Origin: Pseudomonas sp. S09G 359
Lineage (GTDB): Bacteria > Pseudomonadota > Gammaproteobacteria > Pseudomonadales > Pseudomonadaceae
DNA length: 64,000 nt
Reading direction: 5' to 3'
Assembly (NCBI RefSeq): GCF_002843605.1
Contig: NZ_CP025263.1
Coordinates: 4,617,501 to 4,681,500, forward strand
Part shown: positions 1-8,266 of the stretch, piece by piece
Numbering within the stretch: position 1 is the first letter of the stretch
Layout: every line of letters starts with the position of its first letter
Notes under the pieces: generated by a model
Told to the model about the DNA's origin: nothing
The model's input: the letters and a program-made list of their open reading frames with translations, nothing else
Database searches by the model: none
Program-made: the position numbers and the translations under genes

Positions 1-261
<261 letters not shown>

Positions 262-277
262 TTCCTGGTGACACCTC

Positions 278-305
278 GGCAGGGGCGGACTTTCCCGCCC
301 CTGCC
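278..305 (+). terminator. GC-rich hairpin after the asparaginase gene
   Basis: Two perfect 11-bp arms (GGCAGGGGCGG and its complement) flank a 6-nt loop 16 bases after the stop codon. There is no clear T-run, so this may be a weak terminator or a 3' mRNA-stabilising stem. Confidence 0.45.
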
Positions 306-418
306 CTCCCCGCAACGCCTCCGATAGCCCCCCCTTCGCCCTACACCAAACTGCCTGAATCGCTGTCAGACGAACTTGTTGAAATTTAAGCAGTTGCGAA
401 ATCGCCCACAGTTAAATA

Positions 419-434
419 CTGTATGTGCGTACAG
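419..434 (+). promoter_or_regulatory. LexA-like SOS operator upstream of the DUF1654-endA pair
   Basis: The 16-mer CTGTATGTGCGTACAG fits the LexA consensus CTG-N10-CAG, with the AT/TA-rich inner flanks usual for LexA boxes. It ends 18 bp before the chosen GTG start of the DUF1654 gene, a position suited to repression. LexA control is inferred from the match; no binding evidence exists here. Confidence 0.55.
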
Positions 435-452
435 CTTATTAAGGAATACTCC

Positions 453-704
453 GTGGCAAAGTCCTCTTCCGCAGCGCCAACCCCGCCTGATGCCTACGCA
501 CGCCTGGCGATTCGTGTGCAAAAGATCATCAATTCGACCAACGCCCAAAAAGCCAAGGCAGCCTTGATCTTCCGCTTGCCGGACGAACCGGAGGATGAAT
601 GGGCGCGCTTGCTGGAAGAAATCGCCGAGAACGACAACGTCACCCTCGCCTATCGGGACGATGGCGGCGTGCAGATTTTCTGGGTTGTGCCGAAGGAAGA
701 TTGA
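453..704 (+). CDS. DUF1654 family protein
   Basis: This 83-residue cytoplasmic protein is of the DUF1654 family, which is largely confined to Pseudomonas and has no established biochemical function. The core contains IRVQKIINSTNAQKAKAA and the acidic segment RLPDEPEDEWARLLEEIAE, followed by a short beta-rich C-terminus ending in VPKED. GTG at 453 was chosen because an AAGGAA Shine-Dalgarno lies 6-7 bases upstream. An upstream ATG at 423 has no ribosome site and would fall inside the LexA-like box. The stop is only 4 bases before endA, so the two are probably cotranscribed. The LexA-like operator suggests, by inference, damage-inducible expression alongside the nuclease. Confidence 0.85.
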   Translation: MAKSSSAAPTPPDAYARLAIRVQKIINSTNAQKAKAALIFRLPDEPEDEWARLLEEIAENDNVTLAYRDDGGVQIFWVVPKED

Positions 705-708
705 CTCG

Positions 709-1398
709 ATGTATGTCCGTTTTATCGCGGTGTGCTGCCTGTTATTTGCCGTCACCGCTCACGCCCAGGCGCCTCGCACATTCAGCGAAGCCAAGAAGAT
801 CGCCTGGAAACTTTATGCCCCACAATCCACCGAGTTCTATTGCGGCTGCAAATACACCGGCAACCGCATAGACCTGAAAGCCTGTGGTTACATCCCGCGC
901 AAAAACGCCAGCCGCGCCGCGCGTATCGAGTGGGAGCACATTGTTCCGGCCTGGCAGATCGGGCATCAGCGCCAGTGCTGGCAGAACGGTGGGCGCAAGA
1001 ACTGCACGCGCCATGATGACGTATTCAAGCGCGCCGAAGCGGACCTGCACAACCTGGTGCCGAGCATCGGCGAGGTCAATGGTGACCGTAGCAATTTCAG
1101 TTTTGGCTGGCTGCCAGTGCAAAGCGGTCAGTACGGTTCATGCCTGACCCAGGTGGACTTCAAGGCCAAGAAGGTCATGCCACGCCCGTCCATCCGTGGA
1201 ATGATCGCGCGCACCTATTTCTACATGAGCAAGCGGTATGGCTTGCGCCTGTCCAAGCAAGATCGCCAGCTGTACGAAGCCTGGAACAAGACCTACCCGG
1301 TGCAGACATGGGAGCGTCAGCGCAACCAGACCGTTGCATGCGTGATGGGGGCTGGCAATGAGTTTGTCGGGCCGGTAGACCTGAAAGCCTGCGGTTGA
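709..1398 (+). CDS. endA: Periplasmic endonuclease I
   Basis: This 229-residue protein belongs to the EndA/Vvn/Dns family of non-specific, metal-dependent periplasmic endonucleases. Residues 1-19 form a signal peptide ending in AHA. The catalytic beta-beta-alpha-metal motif is visible as RIEWEHIVPAWQIG near residues 67-80, with the expected His. The downstream segments DLHNLVPSIGEVNGDRSN and FEWLPV-like FGWLPV are characteristic of the family, as are several cysteines expected to form disulfides in the periplasm. The ATG at 709 gives a normal signal peptide and normal family length. It follows the DUF1654 gene almost directly, and the operon lies behind a LexA-like box. Confidence 0.93.
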   Translation: MYVRFIAVCCLLFAVTAHAQAPRTFSEAKKIAWKLYAPQSTEFYCGCKYTGNRIDLKACGYIPRKNASRAARIEWEHIVPAWQIGHQRQCWQNGGRKNCTRHDDVFKRAEADLHNLVPSIGEVNGDRSNFSFGWLPVQSGQYGSCLTQVDFKAKKVMPRPSIRGMIARTYFYMSKRYGLRLSKQDRQLYEAWNKTYPVQTWERQRNQTVACVMGAGNEFVGPVDLKACG

Positions 1399-1400
1399 AA

Positions 1401-1421
1401 ATGGGCGGAGCTGCCGCCCAT
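1401..1421 (-). terminator. Hairpin between convergent endA and the SPOR-like lipoprotein gene
   Basis: An inverted repeat (ATGGGCGG / CCGCCCAT, short loop) sits between the two stops. Read on the minus strand it is followed by TTTT, so it best serves the minus-strand gene, though it could act for both. Confidence 0.5.
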
Positions 1422-1429
1422 TCAGCTCG

Positions 1430-1810
1430 TTACTGCGCGACGTTGTGCTCGATGATCTCCGACACGGTGTCGGTTTTCTTGGCTCGCGCCATCTTTTCGT
1501 TCAGCAGCGTCTGCTTGGCCTCGGCCTCGGCCTTGGTTGCAAAAGGCCCCAACAGCACTTCGTCCTTGCCGTCTGTTTTCACGATATAAAAATTGAAACC
1601 ATGTTCGAGCAGCCACGCCGTAAGGTCGGTGATTGCCTGCAACTTGTGGTCCGGCGGGCCAACCCGAATATCCCATTCCTGGGCGGCAATCGCGCCGGTT
1701 TGTGGCTGGCTTTCGGTCACGGCAGGCCTGGCCTTGGGGGCGTCGACCGGTTTACCTTCACCGCAACCGGCCAATGCCAACACCGCAATTGCCATCGCTA
1801 CTTTACGCAC
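1430..1810 (-). CDS. Small lipoprotein with SPOR-like C-terminus
   Basis: The 126-residue protein begins MRKVAMAIAVLALAGC, a lipoprotein signal with a lipobox and modified Cys at position 16. It should therefore be anchored in the inner or outer membrane. A proline/alanine linker precedes a compact domain whose VLLGPFATKAEAEAKQTLL segment resembles the end of SPOR (peptidoglycan-binding) repeats, though the match is partial and divergent. It is convergent with endA and stands alone as a transcription unit. SPOR is my best reading. A plain uncharacterised lipoprotein is the alternative. Confidence 0.8.
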   Translation of the reverse strand: MRKVAMAIAVLALAGCGEGKPVDAPKARPAVTESQPQTGAIAAQEWDIRVGPPDHKLQAITDLTAWLLEHGFNFYIVKTDGKDEVLLGPFATKAEAEAKQTLLNEKMARAKKTDTVSEIIEHNVAQ

Positions 1811-2057
1811 AGCCCTGCTCCTTTAAGGATAAAGAGGCAACTTTATCATTCACTGTCTATTCTGGCCGTCATAAACGTTGGCTTAAACAATGCGAATGAT
1901 GTATCGCAGACCTGTATGATGCCGCCATGGGAATTAATGCCGCCTCTATGCGTCCTAAAAGAGGCAGTCACAGGGAAGCGCTTAGCAGTAAGCTACACAC
2001 ATCTGACATCTGCCCTGTCTGAAACATGTGTCCTTAAAAGTAATCAAGGAGAAGTCC

Positions 2058-2252
2058 ATGCTTATACTCACCCGCAAAGTCGGTGAAAGCATAAACATCG
2101 GTGATGACATCACGATCACCATCCTGGGCGTCAGCGGCCAGCAAGTACGAATCGGCATCAACGCACCTAAGGATGTTGCCGTGCATCGCGAGGAGATCTA
2201 CCAGCGCATCCAGGCCGGCCTGACTGCTCCGGACAAAAACCAGACGCCTTGA
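2058..2252 (+). CDS. rsmE: CsrA-family translational regulator RsmE
   Basis: This 64-residue protein is a CsrA/RsmA paralogue that binds GGA motifs in mRNA leaders and usually blocks translation. In the P. fluorescens group it is countered by the GacA-dependent small RNAs RsmX/Y/Z. The N-terminal strand [17 protein letters not shown] and the RNA-contacting segment [12 protein letters not shown] are intact. The wording of the core ([20 protein letters not shown]) and the tail [10 protein letters not shown] correspond to RsmE rather than RsmA. ATG 2058 follows an AAGGAG site. That site itself contains a GGA at the ribosome-binding position, consistent with the autoregulation known for RsmE in strain CHA0. 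Confidence 0.93.
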   Translation: MLILTRKVGESINIGDDITITILGVSGQQVRIGINAPKDVAVHREEIYQRIQAGLTAPDKNQTP

Positions 2253-2462
2253 AGCACCTCAGTAGCCAGCCCTTTCGTTCACTGTAACGGCTGGCGAAAA
2301 CCCTTCGAACTGCTCCTGTAGTTTGTTGCATGATCGAGGTCGTTAATGTGTTCATCTTCGCGCCAAGATGAAACTGCTTTAACGCCCGGAACTTGTCGCA
2401 CCCTTCGCAGCCAAATCATCTGACCGATACCTTGCCATCCGAGTGCGCTCAGGAGCACGTCG

Positions 2463-2714
2463 ATGAGGCCTACCACTGCGCAGCCGTTTACCTCCATGTC
2501 CTGGACGATCACGCTATTGATCGGGCTGGTCTTTGTGGGGTTGGAATATGGCCTGATGCTTGAAATCGAAGGTACGGGTTTCGCCAGCCGCCATTCCTGG
2601 CTGGATCTGGCGTTCGTGCTGGGTGGCTACTTGTTTATGTTCTGCCTTAAACCCATCCAGAAGGCCATACAGCGTAAAATGTGCCGGAAAATAGCTCACA
2701 AGGCAGCCCGTTGA
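2463..2714 (+). CDS. Small two-helix membrane protein, unknown function
   Basis: The frame encodes 83 residues with two hydrophobic helices, roughly residues 13-30 (MSWTITLLIGLVFVGLEYG) and 46-62 (LDLAFVLGGYLFMF). A basic tail rich in Lys and Arg follows. ATG 2463 is preceded by AGGAG at 2451-2455, a good spacing; an internal ATG at 2496 is possible. I do not recognise a family. Codon use looks ordinary for the neighbourhood. The basic tail predicts a cytoplasmic C-terminus. Confidence 0.55.
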   Translation: MRPTTAQPFTSMSWTITLLIGLVFVGLEYGLMLEIEGTGFASRHSWLDLAFVLGGYLFMFCLKPIQKAIQRKMCRKIAHKAAR

Positions 2715-2808
2715 CGGCCAACTATTGGCTAACAGATCGCCGGTATTTACACCGTCGCAACACCGCCTATGCTTTGCTTTGCCCAGTCACACAATGGTGC
2801 TGAAGCAG

Positions 2809-3105
2809 ATGGACACCCTGACTAAAACCCAAATCGAATCTGAGCTGGCAGCCCGCCTGCCCAGCTACAAAGTCGACTGTACATTGCATGCCGACGGCAC
2901 CCTCTCGGCGGTGCTCAGTGGGCCGGAAACCGACCATTTCGCAATTACCGGGATCGTGCGTGCGCATTATCGCGGTGCCGAAGCAATTGCTCGACTGGCG
3001 AATGAAATTCTCAGGGAGATGGTGCTGTCACGCCAGGGAATGAGGAATGATCGGATACACCCGCCGCCCTCTTCCGACCCTTGCGAACAAGGCCGAGACC
3101 GCTAG
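2809..3105 (+). CDS. Small DUF1652-like hypothetical protein
   Basis: From ATG 2809 this is a 98-residue protein. It starts with a helix (TKTQIESELAARLP), then a strand-loop-strand unit (DCTLHADGTLSAVLSG) and a final helix (IARLANEILREM). That arrangement resembles the small DUF1652-type proteins common in Pseudomonas, but I could not confirm membership. The last codons run into a terminator hairpin. The start is uncertain: ATG 2794 is in frame, and no strong ribosome site supports either. Confidence 0.5.
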   Translation: MDTLTKTQIESELAARLPSYKVDCTLHADGTLSAVLSGPETDHFAITGIVRAHYRGAEAIARLANEILREMVLSRQGMRNDRIHPPPSSDPCEQGRDR

Positions 3106-3121
3106 CAGACTCGGCTTTTTC
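3092..3121 (+). terminator. Rho-independent terminator overlapping the end of the upstream gene
   Basis: GCCGAG and CTCGGC arms are followed directly by TTTTT at 3116-3120. The 5' arm and part of the loop lie inside the last codons of the upstream small gene. Confidence 0.75.
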
Positions 3122-3124
3122 CTG

Positions 3125-3802
3125 TCAGCCCAACGCGCTGTGCACGCACAGCAAGCCATCATTTGTGCGCTGCGCCCGTAATTGTTCATACCCGTCAATC
3201 GAAGGGTGTTCAGTGAGCATGGGCTTGAGGTGTGTGGATGTCACCACCATCACATCCGCCCCGGCCGCCTCTGCGGCACGAATACCCACCGGCGCATCTT
3301 CAAAGACCAGGCAGTCCTGCACCGGCACGCCCAGGCGCTGTGCCCCCAGTACATAACAGGCGGGGTCCGGCTTGCCGACGGCGACATCCTCAGCGGTAAC
3401 CAGCACCGCCGGCGGCGTGATACCGGCCGCTTGCAGTCGACGCAGCGCCAGTTCCCGGGGCGCCGAGGTGACCAACGCCCATTGAGCGCCGGGCAAGCTG
3501 TTCAGAAAGGCAACGGCCCCATCAATCGCGACCACACCCTCTACGTCATTCAGCTCAGCCTCGGTAATCCACTGCGCCTCGACCTCAGGGTCGACGCCGG
3601 GCAGTGCCTGGCGCGTGATGGTATCGATCGCGCGGGCGCCGTGAATAGTGGTCAGAAAAGCCGCCACATCCAGGCCATGGCGTTCAGCCCAGATACCCCA
3701 CACCCGCTCGGCAGCCGCAATGGAGTTGAGCAGAGTGCCGTCCATATCGAACAGAAAGGCGCGGTAACCGCGGGCAAAGATGGCTGAACCTCGGATGGAC
3801 AC
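3125..3802 (-). CDS. HAD-superfamily sugar-phosphatase-like hydrolase
   Basis: The 225-residue protein is a HAD subfamily IA phosphatase, closest in layout to YfbT/GppA-like small phosphosugar phosphatases. Motif I is FLFDMDGTLLNS, carrying the nucleophilic Asp and the acid/base Asp. Motif II is the Ser/Thr in ALVTSAPREL. Motif III is the Lys in GKPDP, and motif IV is FEDAPVGIRAA. The helical cap between motifs I and II probably sets substrate choice, which I cannot name. GTG 3802 was chosen because it gives family length and has an AGGAA-like site upstream. The longer frame to 3898 adds an unconserved N-terminus. Its promoter region is shared with the divergent hydrolase gene. Confidence 0.85.
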   Translation of the reverse strand: MSIRGSAIFARGYRAFLFDMDGTLLNSIAAAERVWGIWAERHGLDVAAFLTTIHGARAIDTITRQALPGVDPEVEAQWITEAELNDVEGVVAIDGAVAFLNSLPGAQWALVTSAPRELALRRLQAAGITPPAVLVTAEDVAVGKPDPACYVLGAQRLGVPVQDCLVFEDAPVGIRAAEAAGADVMVVTSTHLKPMLTEHPSIDGYEQLRAQRTNDGLLCVHSALG

Positions 3803-3896
3803 TGCGGGGGTTCCTCGTGGGCTGTAACAAGTAATGGGCACGATGCAATCTACGGATCGCCTCGGCGCTTGTAAACGCTGCCAATCAATCGATTGC

Positions 3897-3922
3897 ATTA
3901 CAGCTTTGTAATCAAGCTGTAA
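3897..3922 (+). promoter_or_regulatory. Repeat operator, first copy (metal-type response regulator box)
   Basis: The perfect palindrome TTACA-GCTT-TGTAA at 3898-3911 is followed by TCAAGCTGTAAG, which provides a third half-site. The same architecture recurs at 4791-4816. It resembles CopR/CusR-class boxes (TTACA-N4/5-TGTAAT). It lies between the HAD gene and the secreted hydrolase gene, so it could act on either. The matching regulator is likely the response regulator at 5183. Confidence 0.55.
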
Positions 3923-4011
3923 GTCTGGAGCCCCGCCTCACTTCATACAGTGGAGTCGTCAGTCACCCACACCGGTTGACGCCACTTCTCACTGATGAAA
4001 AGGGTCCACCC

Positions 4012-4782
4012 ATGAAACCTGCAAGCAAACTCTGCCTGATCGCCGCCAGCCTGCTGATGCTGGGCACCGGCACCGCCATGGCCGCTACCGTCGCCCCCAT
4101 CAAAGCCAATAACGTGGTGTTGGTGCATGGCTCCTGGGCGGACGGGTCGAGCTGGTCCGAGGTCATCACCCGCCTCCAGGCCGCTGGCCTGCACGTGACC
4201 GCCGTGCAAAACCCGCTGACTTCGGTCGCCGACGATGTTGCCGCCACCAACCGCGTGCTGGACCAACAGGACGGCCCTACGGTGCTGGTCGGCCATTCCT
4301 ACGCGGGTAGCGTGGTAAGCGACGCCGGGGTCAACCCGAAAGTCAGTTCACTGGTGTACGTGGCCGCTCGTGCACCGGACGCCAATGAAGACTTTGTCGC
4401 ACTCTCGGCCAAGTACCCGACCATGCCTGTGCGCGCTGGCGTGGAAGATCACGACGGGTACCTCACGCTGAGCCAGGACGCGTTCCTCAAGTACTTCGCC
4501 GCCGACGTCCCCCACGCCAAGGCGCTTGAGCTGTACGCGGTGCAGCAACCCATCACCAAGACCCTGTTCAGCGGCCGCACCGTGAATGCCGCCTGGCACA
4601 CCAAGCCGTCCTGGTACGCCGTATCGACCAATGACCAGACCATCAACCCGGATCTGGAACGCTTCCTCGCCAAGCGCATGCACGCCAGCACCATCGAACT
4701 GCCATCGAGCCACTTGTCGCTGGTTTCCCACGCCAAGGAAATCACCGACCTGATCCTCGAAGCGTCCGGCCGCCAGCCTTAA
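4012..4782 (+). CDS. Secreted alpha/beta hydrolase
   Basis: This 256-residue protein carries a Sec signal peptide (MKPASKLCLIAASLLMLG, cleaved after AMA) and so acts in the periplasm or outside. The alpha/beta-hydrolase fold is shown by an oxyanion-side strand VLVHGSWADGSSW, the nucleophile elbow GHSYAG, and a C-terminal histidine in SSHLSLVSH. This pattern is of the esterase/EstC-like group often annotated simply as alpha/beta hydrolase. ATG 4012 is the start that gives a signal peptide. It is flanked on both sides by copies of the same candidate operator, which ties it to the two-component system downstream. Substrate unknown. Confidence 0.85.
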   Translation: MKPASKLCLIAASLLMLGTGTAMAATVAPIKANNVVLVHGSWADGSSWSEVITRLQAAGLHVTAVQNPLTSVADDVAATNRVLDQQDGPTVLVGHSYAGSVVSDAGVNPKVSSLVYVAARAPDANEDFVALSAKYPTMPVRAGVEDHDGYLTLSQDAFLKYFAADVPHAKALELYAVQQPITKTLFSGRTVNAAWHTKPSWYAVSTNDQTINPDLERFLAKRMHASTIELPSSHLSLVSHAKEITDLILEASGRQP

Positions 4783-4790
4783 GCCGCTGC

Positions 4791-4816
4791 ATTACAAACT
4801 TGTCATCAACCTGTTG
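4791..4816 (+). promoter_or_regulatory. Repeat operator, second copy
   Basis: TTACA-AACT-TGTCA at 4792-4805, then TCAACCTGTT, repeats the structure of the box at 3897, down to the TCAA-x-CTGT extension. It lies about 80 bp ahead of the DUF2790 gene and its two-component system, so autoregulation of that operon is likely. Confidence 0.55.
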
Positions 4817-4894
4817 GTTGGCTGTTCGGGGCGCCTGGTTACTGTGAATTCACTGCCACGACCGGGCAGCCAACCCTTAAAGAGAGATACCGCC

Positions 4895-5140
4895 ATGAAA
4901 CTGTTTATCTTCGGCTTTGCCGCGTTGTTTGCTACTGGTTCCGTGTTTGCTGGCGAACCCGTGATCCACGATAAAACCGGCTTTTTCGTACACCTGGATG
5001 TCGCCAAGGTACTGTCCAGCACCGACACCTACGGCCAGTGCGGCATTGTCCCGGCGCAACTCAACTACCTCGACAGCCAGGGCCGCGAACACGTGCTGGA
5101 CTACCAGGTGCAAGGCATGGGTTGCGCCAGTGACAATTGA
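4895..5140 (+). CDS. DUF2790 secreted small protein
   Basis: An 81-residue protein with a signal peptide (MKLFIFGFAALFATGSVFA) and a mature part of about 62 residues. The mature part contains the DUF2790 pattern: a strand-rich core with QCGIVPAQLNYLDSQG, EHVLDYQVQGMGC and two conserved cysteines. DUF2790 proteins in Pseudomonas are periplasmic, have no assigned activity and are often found next to CopRS/metal two-component genes, as here. The gene precedes the response-regulator gene by 42 bp, consistent with cotranscription. AGAGAG serves as the ribosome site. A role in envelope or metal sensing is inferred from context only. Confidence 0.85.
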   Translation: MKLFIFGFAALFATGSVFAGEPVIHDKTGFFVHLDVAKVLSSTDTYGQCGIVPAQLNYLDSQGREHVLDYQVQGMGCASDN

Positions 5141-5182
5141 TCCGGCTACACTTGCGCCACGTATTGAGACAGGGCACTTGCC

Positions 5183-5854
5183 ATGAACATCCTCGTAGTC
5201 GAAGACGAACCCAAGGCCGGCAATTACCTGCTTAACGGCCTGCAGGAACTGGGTTACTCCGTGAGCCTGGCCCGGGATGGCGTGGACGGGTTGCACCAAG
5301 CGCTGGAAACACCGTTCGACGTGATCGTGCTGGATGTGATGATGCCGAAAATGGACGGCTGGGAAGTGCTGCGCCGCCTGCGCAAGGAAGCTGATACACC
5401 GGTGCTTTTTCTCACTGCCCGCGATGACATTGCCGACCGCATCAAGGGCCTCGAACTGGGCGCCGATGATTACCTGATCAAGCCCTTCTCCTTCGCCGAA
5501 CTGGTCGCGCGCCTGCGCACCCTGACCCGCCGCGGCCCAAGCCGGGAAGAGGAACAACTGCAGATCGCCGATTTGCACATCGACGTGCTCAAACGCCGCG
5601 TCACCCGCGCCGGTACACGCATCACCCTGACCAACAAGGAATTCGCCTTGCTGCACCTGTTCGCCACGCACCAGGACCAGGTGCTGTCCCGTTCGCTGAT
5701 CGCGTCGCGGGTGTGGGACATGAACTTCGACAGCGACACCAACGTGGTGGACGTGGCCGTGCGGCGCCTGCGCCTGAAAATCGACGACCCGTTCCAGCTC
5801 AAACTGATCCACAGCGTGCGGGGCATCGGCTACCGCTTCGATACCCAGCCATGA
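5183..5854 (+). CDS. OmpR-family response regulator, heavy-metal type
   Basis: This 223-residue regulator has a receiver domain with acidic pocket EDE at 7-9, phospho-acceptor Asp51 in [12 protein letters not shown], the Thr in LFLTARD and the Lys in IKPFSF. A winged-helix OmpR/PhoB DNA-binding domain follows, ending in RGIGYRF. The FLTARD and [18 protein letters not shown] wording is typical of the CopR/CzcR/IrlR metal group. It overlaps the sensor gene by four bases (ATGA), so the pair is translationally coupled. The likely targets are the two TTACA-N4-TGT(A/C)A boxes at 3897 and 4791. The inducing metal cannot be told from sequence. Confidence 0.93.
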   Translation: MNILVVEDEPKAGNYLLNGLQELGYSVSLARDGVDGLHQALETPFDVIVLDVMMPKMDGWEVLRRLRKEADTPVLFLTARDDIADRIKGLELGADDYLIKPFSFAELVARLRTLTRRGPSREEEQLQIADLHIDVLKRRVTRAGTRITLTNKEFALLHLFATHQDQVLSRSLIASRVWDMNFDSDTNVVDVAVRRLRLKIDDPFQLKLIHSVRGIGYRFDTQP

Positions 5855-7251
5855 GCCACCGCCGCCACTATTCGCTGACCCTGCGCCTGGCGCTGATCTT
5901 CGCCTTGTTGGCGTTCGCCCTGCTGGCCACCCTGGGCGTGGCGCTTTACCGCGAGCTTGAGCGCGAACTGATCAAGCGTGATGACGCCGCGCTGATCTAT
6001 CGCGCCGACCAATTGCGCAACCTGCTCAACGACAGCAACACCCTGGACTTGATCAAGACCAAGCCGGAGCTGTTTCAAAACATGTTGGGCAACAGCGAAT
6101 CAGTGCTGAGCATCGCCGCGCCCGGGCAGAAGCCGTTGCTACTGGTGAACCCGGGCAATATTGAAATGCCCTCGGTGCCGCCCGTTCCCAAAGACCATGA
6201 GCTGGGCTTTGCCGACGTGCACCATTTGCCCGGCATCAATGGCGTGCCCTTCGCCACCGTGGCCGCGTCCATCGACTCCGGTGACCTGGGTAGCCTGCAA
6301 GTCACCACCGGGCGCCTGATGACTGAGCGCACCGCCATGCTCGCCAGCTATCGCTTGAGTGTGTTTTTCCTCGCCAGCATCGCTGCGGTCATCCTCGCGG
6401 TGGTGAGTTACCTGCTGGTACACCGTGGCCTGGTGCCGCTGCGGCGCCTGGCCGCGCACACCCAAGGCATTGGCGTGGGCAACCTGGCGGAGCGTCTCGA
6501 CAGTCGCGGCGCACCCAAAGAGCTGCTGCCGATGATCGACTCTTTCAACACGATGCTCGAACGCCTGGCCAAGGGGTTTGTGCAACTGGGCCAAGTGTCC
6601 ACCGACATGGCCCACGAATTGCGCACACCGATCAATAACCTGCTGGGTGAAACCCAGGTCGCCCTGCAACAGCAGCGCAGCATCGAGAGCTATCAGCAAC
6701 TGCTGGCGTCCAACGTCGAAGAGCTGGAGCGCCTGGCGCGGATGCTCGACAACATGCTGTTCCTGGCCCGCACCGACCCGGCCAGCGCCTTGCGCCAACG
6801 CCAGGAACTCAGTGCCGCCGATGAAGTAGAACGCATCGCCGACTACTTTGAAGGCTTGGCGAGCGATGTGGATATCCGCATTCAGGCCGAGGGCGAAGGC
6901 GTGATCTGGGCCGAACCGATGTTGCTGCGCCGGGCCCTGGCCAACCTGTGCGCCAACGCCATCAAATATGGCGCACCGCGCTCAGAACTGGTGATCCAGG
7001 CGGTTCCGGATACCGAGGGTATCTACCTGAAGGTGAGCAACCAAGGTGAAACCATTGCAGCCGAGCACCTGCCGCGCCTGTTCGAGCGCTTTTATCGGGT
7101 GGATGAGTCTCGGGAACGTTCGGCCCAGTCCAACGGGTTGGGCCTGTCAATCGTGGCGACCATCATGCAGTTACATAACGGGCGCTATGGTGTGAGCAGC
7201 GAGGCCGGGGTGACGTGTTTCGAGTTGTTCTTCCCACGGAGGGAAGACTGA
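5851..7251 (+). CDS. Heavy-metal-type sensor histidine kinase
   Basis: A 466-residue inner-membrane kinase. The first membrane helix is near residues 12-32, a periplasmic sensor domain spans about 33-167, and the second helix is about 168-191. A HAMP domain then begins [15 protein letters not shown]. The HisKA box [14 protein letters not shown] has the phospho-acceptor His255, and the HATPase domain shows [10 protein letters not shown] and NGLGLSIV. Length and layout match the CopS/CusS-like sensors. The start ATG overlaps the regulator's stop. The periplasmic domain has few His/Cys/Met ligands visible as a cluster, so its metal assignment is by family only. Confidence 0.92.
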   Translation: MSHRRHYSLTLRLALIFALLAFALLATLGVALYRELERELIKRDDAALIYRADQLRNLLNDSNTLDLIKTKPELFQNMLGNSESVLSIAAPGQKPLLLVNPGNIEMPSVPPVPKDHELGFADVHHLPGINGVPFATVAASIDSGDLGSLQVTTGRLMTERTAMLASYRLSVFFLASIAAVILAVVSYLLVHRGLVPLRRLAAHTQGIGVGNLAERLDSRGAPKELLPMIDSFNTMLERLAKGFVQLGQVSTDMAHELRTPINNLLGETQVALQQQRSIESYQQLLASNVEELERLARMLDNMLFLARTDPASALRQRQELSAADEVERIADYFEGLASDVDIRIQAEGEGVIWAEPMLLRRALANLCANAIKYGAPRSELVIQAVPDTEGIYLKVSNQGETIAAEHLPRLFERFYRVDESRERSAQSNGLGLSIVATIMQLHNGRYGVSSEAGVTCFELFFPRRED

Positions 7252-7377
7252 GCAGCCAACTCCTGGTGTTATTTTGCAAAGGTTTACCTGTGCCCACAGA
7301 CCCGAACTCGCTCTATCTTTGCGCTGAACATCCCGTCTCAAGGCTGAGTCGGCAAACGCAAATAAGGAGACTCATGC

Positions 7378-7602
7378 GTGGAAATACACCTAGGTGTACT
7401 GGAAAAGGGGCTGGCGGAAATGAAAGAGAAGCTGATCGCCGTTTCGAGCAGGGCAGATTCCATGGAAAAGCACTTTGCAACAAAGGCGGATCTTACGACC
7501 ACCGAAGTTAACCTGATCAAATGGTACGTGGCGACGGCATTCGCCATGACCGGCCTGGCCTGCGCCATCACCTTCGGGCTCACCCGACTGTTTGCGACCT
7601 GA
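7378..7602 (+). CDS. Small coiled-coil, C-terminal membrane-anchored protein
   Basis: The 74-residue frame starts at GTG 7378, eight bases after an AAGGAG site. The nearby ATG 7374 is in another frame. Residues 1-45 are a polar heptad-like helix (LEKGLAEMKEKLIAV, ADSMEKHFATKADLTTTEVNL). Residues 49-72 are a single membrane helix (YVATAFAMTGLACAITFGL). The layout resembles small DUF1640/XhlA-like proteins with a coiled coil plus a tail anchor. No function is known to me. It lies between the sensor kinase and a convergent pcp gene. Confidence 0.6.
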   Translation: MEIHLGVLEKGLAEMKEKLIAVSSRADSMEKHFATKADLTTTEVNLIKWYVATAFAMTGLACAITFGLTRLFAT

Positions 7603-7611
7603 GGCGGCTTA

Positions 7612-7631
7612 GGCAGGTCAGCTGACCTGCC
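7612..7631. terminator. Perfect palindrome between convergent genes
   Basis: A 20-bp perfect palindrome (arms GGCAGGTCA / TGACCTGCC, 2-bp centre) covers the end of pcp and lies just after the small membrane-protein gene. It has no T-run. A bidirectional terminator is a reasonable reading. Confidence 0.4.
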
Positions 7632-8259
7632 CACCCGTTTCTGCTACATCCACGCAGGTTTGCCAAGCTGTCAGCACAGCCACCCGTAACCCATCGACAA
7701 GGGTGGCCAGCGCCATCGAAGGCTGCCCCGAAACAACCACCTGTTCCGGCAGGTACGGCACATGGATAAACCCGCTGCGCACGCCCGTGGTGGCCAGTGC
7801 GTGCTGCAACAGGTAAAACACCTGGTTGCACACAAAGGTACCCGCTGTCTGCGAAACCGAAGCTCCGATCCCCGCCTCGCGCACGGCCTTGACCATCGCC
7901 TTGATCGGCAGCGTCGTGAAGTAAGCCGCCGGGCCGTCGGCCACCACGGGCGTATCGACCGGCTGCGCGCCCAGGTTGTCGGGGATGCGCGCGTCATTCA
8001 CGTTTATCGCCACGCGCTCGAAGGAAATCACACTGCGCCCCGGCCCCAACCCGGTGGCAATCACCATGGCAGGTTGCAACTCATCGATCAGCCGGGTCAG
8101 GCACTCGCCCACCGTGGCAAACGCACAGGGCAGTTGGCGCGCCACTACCTGCAGATCAGCGGCCAATTGCACGCCATCCAACTGGCGAACCGCCTCCCAG
8201 GAGGGGTTTATCAGGTCTTGATCAAAGGGCTCGAACCCTGTCAGCAGTACGGTTTGCAT
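7618..8259 (-). CDS. pcp: Pyroglutamyl-peptidase I (pyrrolidone-carboxylate peptidase)
   Basis: This 213-residue cytosolic cysteine peptidase (family C15) removes N-terminal pyroglutamate from peptides. The catalytic triad is visible: Glu81 in [11 protein letters not shown], Cys144 in [10 protein letters not shown] and His166 in [11 protein letters not shown]. The N-terminal [10 protein letters not shown] is the family signature and the length is standard. It is the last gene of a minus-strand operon with DUF969 and DUF979 membrane proteins, separated from the latter by only 7 bp. That context suggests the operon imports and uses pyroglutamyl peptides or 5-oxoproline; the transport part is inference. 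Confidence 0.95.
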   Translation of the reverse strand: MQTVLLTGFEPFDQDLINPSWEAVRQLDGVQLAADLQVVARQLPCAFATVGECLTRLIDELQPAMVIATGLGPGRSVISFERVAINVNDARIPDNLGAQPVDTPVVADGPAAYFTTLPIKAMVKAVREAGIGASVSQTAGTFVCNQVFYLLQHALATTGVRSGFIHVPYLPEQVVVSGQPSMALATLVDGLRVAVLTAWQTCVDVAETGGQVS

Positions 8260-8266
8260 CTTGGCC

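Noticed and set aside
4877..5812. 311-codon minus-strand frame opposite the DUF2790 and response-regulator genes
   Set aside because: Shadow frame; the plus-strand genes have a signal peptide and complete receiver/DNA-binding motifs.
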